Shown here: in pieces, positions 57,691 to 64,000 of the stretch | Position numbering within the stretch: the stretch's first letter is position 1 | Layout of the letters: every line of letters begins with the position of its first letter | Source of the DNA: Ahaetulla prasina | Lineage: Eukaryota > Chordata > Lepidosauria > Squamata > Colubridae | DNA: 64,000 bases | Reading direction: 5' to 3' | NCBI RefSeq assembly: GCF_028640845.1 | Contig: NC_080540.1 | Location: 138,545,920 to 138,609,919, forward strand | Made by a program: the position numbers and the translations under genes | Notes under the pieces: generated by a model | What the model saw: only the letters and a program-made list of their open reading frames with translations | Databases searched by the model: none | Told to the model about the DNA's origin: nothing

Positions 57691-58179
57691 AATTGTGTGC
57701 CTTCAGGTGTCACACATTGGTGGTTGTGACACATATTTTGAGCAACAGGACTCTGACCCAACTAAACTATTCAGTTGGCACAGTTTACTCAGCGTATTTC
57801 ATACACGGTGTTTTAAGAGCCACTCTTATCCCTTTAACTCAAGGCTGGATATACAGAGGGATGCAGCATTGCACACAAAAAGGGGCAGAAATCCTCTCCA
57901 CTGTGCGGTGTCTCGGTGCCAGCATTTCATCTGGAGGGCAGCTGTGCTCCAGCGAGAGCTGCCATTTAAGTTTTCCACAGGGTCCCATAACAAGGCTCCA
58001 TCATGGGGAATAAAATGGCCTCTCTCAAGTACCTGACAATAATTCAGGCAAGTAAGCAAAGCGGTCCCTGGAGCCAGGAAAAAAAACCACCTGCCTTAGA
58101 ATGCAGCTGCCACTTTTGTGTGTGTGAGAGAGATAGAGAGGGAGCGAGGGAGAAAGAATGAATGTATGGAATAATTCGT
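57691..58179. other. Intergenic, nothing recognised
   Basis: Two overlapping + strand frames of 106 and 113 codons share 57693-58036 without known motifs. Confidence 0.35.
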
Positions 58180-59400
58180 TGTCCTTTAGCCTCTCCTTCA
58201 AAAGTCATATTGGGGCAATGCTTCTATTGGGCCAACGTGAAGGTCGCTAAGCCACGCAAGCTTTGGAAACCTTCCGAGCTTTCTGGGAAAAGGTTACAAA
58301 CACTTGATCGGGGAAAGCGAGAGGGGGTGTGTGGAAACCTGGCCGATTTAGGGTTTAAGTTTAATGTAAGCCAGGCGGCCCGATTGGCTTCTCCAGCTTG
58401 AGGAATGTGGGCGGGGGCTGCAGACATTCAAATGATGGTCTACCAGGTGATCGAGTACAAGACGCGGAAGGAGAAGCGGAAATCCTTTGTGCTGCAAAAG
58501 AAGGCGACGGCGAGATCGCCTCCTCCTCCTCCTCCTCTTCCTCTCCCCCCCCACCACGCTGTCCACGGCCTTATAAAGGCAATTTTTTTTCCTGCCCTGA
58601 AGGGAAAGGAAACAGGGCAAGTTCGGACAGAGCCATATAAGGCAAACAGAGCGACAGACTTTAGACCCCAGATTCAGCCGCAGATGTTAGGAAACCGCAC
58701 ATGAGGAGGAATTATGCAGTTTCGAATCTCGCTTATCTCGAACCGTCTCACATCAAAGGCAAAAAGAACACAGTGTCCTTTAAAAAAAAAAATCCAGCCT
58801 TTTCCCCGAGCAAACAGACCGAGCGACACAGGCGTCCAATGTGCCCTCTGGCCGCCAAAGCCAAGTGAGGGTTTGAATGGGGCGCGGGGTGGTGGTGGGT
58901 GCAATCTGTGGGGTGGAAAGGCACGTTCGTCGCTTCATTCATAGAGAAGCAACTCCGTGGCTCCGGTCGCTAAGCGTCAAATCACGCAAGGTGACGGGTG
59001 GCCGCGTTCCTTGAACCAACGGCGAGCTGCTGCTTCATGCCTGCGCTGCGGAGAGGACCAGCGACTCCCACTGGGGACCGCGGCGCCGCCTGCCCCCGGC
59101 TACCTTCTCGCCCCCCCGTATCCGCCCTGGGAGCCGGTTGTTTGGGCAGCGGGGCGAGTCCCCAATCCAGAAAATGGCATCGCCGGCAGACGGGGACCTT
59201 TGCAGGAGTGTGGGATTGCGAGGCTGGTCTTCCGTCTGGGCGAGACCGGCTTCGTAAATCGCCGGCCTTGCTTCGAAAGGATGAATGGGCGCTGGTGCTC
59301 CCCCCGCCTGCGGGAGATGGGCAGTGAACGCCAGTTTAAGCTCGACGCGAATTTCAATGAAAGAAAGAAGAAAAGCAGCCAACTCGGGCGAAAGTTATGA
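58180..59400. promoter_or_regulatory. CpG-rich island of unknown ownership
   Basis: A stretch of high GC with dense CpG, especially 58930-59340, in an otherwise CpG-poor window. It includes a GC box (GGGCGGGGGC at 58410-58419), an inverted CCAAT (GATTGG at 58382-58387), a (CCT)n run near 58520 and TATAAGG at 58635. Features of this sort mark housekeeping promoters. It lies between the 3' ends of FSCN2 and FAAP100, where no promoter is expected. Open frames on both strands here (for example 58405-58704 + and 58957-59400 +) look like products of GC-rich sequence rather than known proteins. Confidence 0.55.
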
Positions 59401-62400
59401 CTGCTGAGCTAATGCAGGGTTAGGCCTCTGCCCATTTTTTTTTTTTGTGCGTGGGAAAGCTTGAAAGACCCGCTTAATTAGAGAGGAAAAATCGTGTAGG
59501 GACTCAGATATATTTGGTTTAAACAACTTATTAAGCACAGCACGCTTTCATGTTATGAAACTCCCCCCCCCACTTGTTTCCACATAACAGTTGACATCTG
59601 TTAATTGCATTGGGAACAATACCAAAATGATGTATTGATGCACCCATAGTAGGCATTCATCAAAAAGCCAGGACACCTCTCTGCAGCAGCCAGCCATCTT
59701 GACATGAGCAAAATGTTTGATCTGTGCATTATTCACAACCAATGCGAGTGCAGTTGGGCGTTATCCAAGCTGCTGCAAAGCAAGTATGTAAGTAGATTCA
59801 GTCACTGTGTTGAGCCATACTATTTAAAGTCGGATGTAACTGTACTTTTGTAAACCATCCTTACTGGGGAAACATACATATATCCAAGTGGGAGTTACCT
59901 AGCTTTAGTGTTGCAGATTTCATCAATCTGGTCACTCTGGTTTGGAAATATAATTGTAAAACTGTCCTGTGAGCCCAGTCAAGTGAGCCTTAATCCAAAA
60001 ATCTTGGTGAAATAAGTCATGTTTAATGCAACACGTGGACCCATCTGTATGTGTTTTGGGTTCCATAAGACACTTATGTGGCTTATGGAAAGACACTCCA
60101 CCACATCAATATAAAAAAAACAACACCCTTCTTTTGTGTGTATGTTTTGAGCTTGAAGAGATTCTCATTTTTCAGGGAGCAGACATAATGTGTTTTGTTA
60201 GTCTGCATAGGAAAAAGATAGCAGAAGAAAGAAATGCATCTGTGCCACAGGGGAAATAACAGCTCTACCACACTGCTAGTTTTTCAGACACACAAAAGCA
60301 AGCGCTCAGCGTATTGCATTTGGACAGAAGGCGGCTTCAAAATTGCTGAGAGATCTTGGGCAAGGAGCAGCAGGTGAGCTTTTAAACTCCTGCTGATCCC
60401 AGTGGATTTGCTGCTTGTGTGATGTTGGAGAGAGAGCTCACTAGAATGAGGAAAAGACAAGTAAATGGTTTGGGTAGCTGTGATGTTGCTATATCTGAGG
60501 CAAGAGAACCGTGTCGAAAGAAGCTCTGCCATAAAGTCACCAGATCCTGGGATTATCAACATGAGACATATTCCCAAGAATTAAACAAGAATATACTGTG
60601 GGTCTTGTGGCCCACTTGGCTAAGGACCTCTCAGTTTAGAGCCAAAATGGCATATCTGGCTTCAGCTTCCATGGACCTTAGAGAAATCCCCTCCAAGCAA
60701 CCCAGAGTTAATGGCATATTGACCTCTGCTGACGGCAAGAGGGTAGTGCAACTATATTCCTAATGCAGAAGGACCAGCCCAGCGATTTGCAGAGGAATTG
60801 TACACAATTATTCATAATGAGAAAACACAAGTGCGTCTGCTCTACAAATTTATCGCCCTAAAGGTATGTGTATAGTGGGGGGTGGGGGGGTATGGGATAA
60901 ATCAGAGCTCAGTTTGGCTGAGGAAAGTGTGGCTGACACTCTTGATGATAAACAAACAGGATACTTTCTAGGAAAGGAAATGAGGTAGGAGTCATGTATT
61001 CTGACCGGGATCCTGAGATTATATTTTGAGTGCCAGGATGAATTCTGTGATAGAGTCTGGAGACTTGATTAGTCTGGGCTTGATTTCCTTTCTTTGAGTA
61101 GAACAATTCCAGCCAGGCCCTGGGAGTAGCCGCCTCCTCCTCACAGTGACTAGGAACTTCGTTTCTCCTTAGGTTCTCCAGCTTCCATACCCACTAGCTA
61201 CACTTTCTCCAAGCAGATATGGTCTGTAAGGCCAATTCCTGCTACTCATGGAGCTGGTGTGTGTGTGTGTGTACTCCCTCTATACGTGTTCAGCACTGAA
61301 TGGTTGTTGGCCAGCATCCAATTAGGCTAGCACTGCAGGGAGGCTGAGACCCAGACCTGTCAATTCTTCCACTCAGGACTTGCTGAGCAGGAGGCGAGGA
61401 CACTGGAGCAGGGAATCGCAGTCCACACAAGCATTGTCAGTAACCAAAACCTGAATTCTTCCAAAGAAGGGTGCTGGGACTGTTCACTATTTGGTTCCCA
61501 CTCAGACACAGCAGAGCTGCCTGCTCCCTCCCCCCGCCACACAAAATCCTTGCAAGTGTCACTGGTGGAGCACTCCATGATTACAGGGGTTCAGGTGAAG
61601 GAGGAGCAGGAGCATCCCCCTGAATTCCAATATATTAAGAGAAATTAGAAAAGGAGGGATGGGGGAAGGAGCGGCATATCTCCTCCTTCCGCTCAATACC
61701 TATTCCCAAGCCTTGAGCAGCAAAGGTTCGCTTAACCTTCATTTTGGAAGGTTAATTACATAGATGCGTGTGAGTGTATTTATGGAGCCTGACACGGCTA
61801 GGTAAGCAGGGGAAAACTGCAGCTTCTGAAAAGAAAAGAAAAAAAAGAGGGCTCCCTCAAGGAAGCTTCAGCTGCTGCTGCTTGGACAGCCCGGCCCTTG
61901 CCTCTATCGGGGAAAGGTCAGGCGAGGGGCATCCTGAGATTCAAGAAACAGGGCTTTGGACAGCCTCCCAAACACAAAGCAGGCATTTCCCCTGTGGGTG
62001 GTAGCAGCTCTCTCTCCCCCTCCCCCATTTTAAAATTTTCAGGCTGACCTGGTAACTACAAGGGAAAGGGCCGCATGGGGATGGGAGGGGAGGGCAGCCC
62101 CATCTGCCTCGAAAGGGCTCCGGGATTCAAGGTGAGGATTTTCACCGAGGGCAGAGGGCAGCCATGACATCAATTATTCCAGATTGGACAAGAGGAAAGT
62201 GCATGGCAGCCTTCACCCCTGAGCGATGGTGTGTTTCCTAATGGCCTTTAGTGCCAGCCGGTGAGTGCTGGTGGTGTGGCTTTTCAATTATTCATCAGGA
62301 GGAGGCAGCTTTTAAAACAGATGCTGCATTAGCTCAGCAGGGAGGCAGCAGGCAAAGCCCCCAAGCTGCCAGGGGAGGGGAGGGGAAGGGAAAGGAAGAC

Positions 62401-63325
62401 TGGACTTCCCAGCAAGGGAGGGCTATCCCAGGAGCTAACAGCTTGACAAACGCTGGATATTTTCCCATCAATACAAGCCCCTTGAGAAGCAAAGAAGGGT
62501 TAGCACACACATATACACGAGTCTGCAGGAGTCTCTGCCTTGGAAATTGACAAGCAAGTCGTTTATAGAAAGGAAACATATTGGAAAAAGGAGCAAAATG
62601 TCCCATTAGAAAAAGGGATGCCGTACTAAGAGCACCCCCTGAGTTACCTAGGTATGTGACAGCCTGTTTTTCCACAGTGTTTTCTGAAAAAATGTGACAC
62701 AGCTAGAAGCATAGCCCTTTGGTGGTGGTGATGATGGCGGCTGCTGCTGCTGCTGCTCGGAATGAACCAAAAGGCGTTGCATTTCCAGCAAAATCTCCCC
62801 CTCCCTTCCCCACCGACAACTCACCAGACTTGCCTGCCACAGCAACCTTAAGTGCCACCAAAAGCGAGAAAAGCTAAACTAACGACATCGAGGGTAATCC
62901 ACAACACACCACCCTCAGCCACGAGAGCGTCTTGCTAGCCATCCAAATTACATACATGCACCTGGGCATCTCTGCACGCACGTGCACACAAGGACCCGGA
63001 CCACCTGCCTGCGTGTGAAGAGCGTCACAATGCAACCAGGCGCCCGTCCAGGGTGGGCATAAAATACGGAGCCTAGGGAGGGTGGGCGGGGGAGCTAGTT
63101 GTGTTCAAAGGGAAGAGGATTGGGGATTGCAGGAGAAAGCTTGGCCCCTGATCCTTCAGTCTCCAGAGGAGCCGGGGTGTTCCTGTTGGGATCCTCCACC
63201 CCTTCTCTGCCACGCCCCTGCTTCAGCCTCCTGTCCAGAAAGTGCACAGCCTGCTGCTCCCTTCATCCACCAGCTCTGGGCAGAGGCGGCAGTGGGATCC
63301 TCCGAGGGGTGTCGCTGCTTGACAC
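59401..63325. other. Intergenic and FAAP100 3' flank
   Basis: No recognised exon. The right part (about 62.0-63.3 kb) is more GC-rich and should contain the FAAP100 3'UTR on the minus strand. A clear minus-strand AATAAA was not found. A (TG)n run lies at 61256-61271 and a GCT run at 62736-62757. Confidence 0.4.
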
Positions 63326-63451
63326 TCACAGGACCACAAGGCTGGGGTTGCGCAGCTGCTGGTAAACCTGAAGAAGCTTCTCCACTGTTGCATCCGAATC
63401 ATTCCCCAGACACAAGTTATCCCGGAGGGACTGGGCTTCCTTTAACAGCAT
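63326..63451 (-). CDS. FAAP100: FAAP100 C-terminal coding exon (partial gene)
   Basis: Read on the minus strand, a 126-nt frame follows acceptor TTCTGCTAG (63452-63460) and ends with TGA at 63328-63326. Its 41 residues contain EAQSLRDNL, KLLQVYQQLR and the final NPSLVVL. These match the C-terminus I recall for vertebrate FAAP100 (EVQTLRDRL, RLLQVYRQLR, HPSLILL). FAAP100 forms the FANCB-FAAP100-FANCL catalytic module of the Fanconi anaemia core complex, which monoubiquitinates FANCD2 and FANCI. Earlier exons would lie beyond 64000. The gene converges on FSCN2 as in human 17q25.3, which independently supports the call. The exon contains no Met start of its own significance; the ATG at its first base is internal. 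Confidence 0.86.
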   Translation of the reverse strand: MLLKEAQSLRDNLCLGNDSDATVEKLLQVYQQLRNPSLVVL

Positions 63452-63457
63452 CTAGCA

Positions 63458-63545
63458 GAACAGAATAACAGAATTGGAAGGGACCTTGGAGATCTTCAAG
63501 TCCAACCCCCTGTTCAGGCAGGAATCCCATAATCCAAGGTCATCA
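63458..63545 (-). repeat. CR1 LINE 3' end fragment
   Basis: AGAACAGAATAACAGAATTGG then AAGGGACCTTGGAGATCTTC and CCAACCCCCTGTTCAGGCAG; reverse complement of the CR1 3' terminus, immediately upstream (in transcription sense) of the FAAP100 terminal exon, inside its last intron. Confidence 0.85.
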
Positions 63546-63784
63546 AGAGCAGTGGGGAAAAGTTCCTGATGAAATGGATGGAATAAATCAGGGAAAAAAG
63601 TCTTTTACGTTTTGATAAAATGGAAGGCTTTGGGCATTTCTGAAAGCACTGGGGAGAACTCAGGTGCAACGTGGACTTCAAAACGAGCAATCTCTGAAAG
63701 GCTAGATCCTACATTTGACCTCTTTCGATCTATTCCATGCCAAAAAGATTGTTGTGTAGAATTATCATTTCTTGTGAACAGATC

Positions 63785-64000
63785 AGAACAATAGAGCTGG
63801 AAGGGACCTTGGAGGTCTTCTAGTCCTACCCCCTGCTCAAGCAGGAGACCCTATACCATTTCAGACAAATGGTTGTCCAATTTCTTCTTTAACCCCCCTG
63901 CCCCAGTGTTGGAGCACTTACAACTTCTGCAGGCAAGTTGTTCCACTGTTTAATTGTTCTAATTGTCAGGAAATTTCTCCTTAGTTCTAGGTTGCTTCTC
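63785..64000 (-). mobile_element. CR1 LINE 3' region, runs off the window
   Basis: GAGCTGGAAGGGACCTTGGA, CCCCCTGCTCAAGCAGGAGA, GACAAATGGTTGTCCAATTT and TTAGTTCTAGGTTGCTTCTC: the best-preserved CR1 3' end in the window, continuing past 64000. Confidence 0.88.

Noticed and set aside
58957..59400. 147-codon frame in the CpG island, with opposing frames
   Set aside because: Open frames on both strands at once are expected in GC-rich sequence; no known family.
60419..60763. 114-codon + strand frame between FSCN2 and FAAP100
   Set aside because: No motif, no splice or conservation evidence.

Overview
This is vertebrate nuclear DNA, most likely from a squamate reptile and probably a snake. The evidence is split coding exons with canonical GT-AG junctions, low GC with long gene-poor stretches, and a repeat set typical of squamates. 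That set includes a SINE with a Bov-B-like 3' tail, CR1 and L2-type LINEs, a relict Penelope-like element, ATTCT/ATCT-type microsatellites and many short hAT-type inverted-repeat elements with exact 8-bp target duplications. No bacterial, organellar or phage organisation is visible.

The main gene is FSCN2 (fascin-2, an actin-bundling protein of photoreceptors and hair cells). It lies on the + strand in five coding exons: 22562-23381, 44916-45072, 50254-50375, 51996-52163 and 54172-54377. Joined, these give 1473 nt, or 490 codons plus stop. Every junction is in phase and follows GT-AG. Intron 1 is about 21.5 kb and is largely made of transposable-element insertions.

At the right edge, a short minus-strand exon (63451-63326) encodes the C-terminus of FAAP100, a subunit of the Fanconi anaemia core complex. 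FSCN2 and FAAP100 therefore converge, as their orthologues do in human 17q25.3. Between their 3' ends lies an unexplained CpG-rich island at about 58.2-59.4 kb.

Layout: 1-22.1 kb is gene-free upstream DNA holding a Penelope-like relict, hAT elements, a solo LTR, an L2-like LINE with a SINE inserted in it, and a Sauria-type SINE. 22.1-22.56 kb is the presumed FSCN2 proximal promoter and 5'UTR, with three homeodomain-type motifs. 22.56-54.4 kb is the FSCN2 gene. 54.4-55.3 kb is the presumed 3'UTR with polyadenylation signals. 55.3-63.3 kb is intergenic DNA plus the CpG island. 63.3-64 kb is the FAAP100 terminal exon followed by CR1 fragments.

I found no evidence of a novel multi-gene system. 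The points of most interest are the orphan CpG island, candidate photoreceptor-type regulatory motifs upstream of FSCN2, the expanded intron 1, several datable nested insertions, and a hAT-like element carrying a long open frame with coiled-coil character. Gene identities and family knowledge are from recognition; no database search was run.
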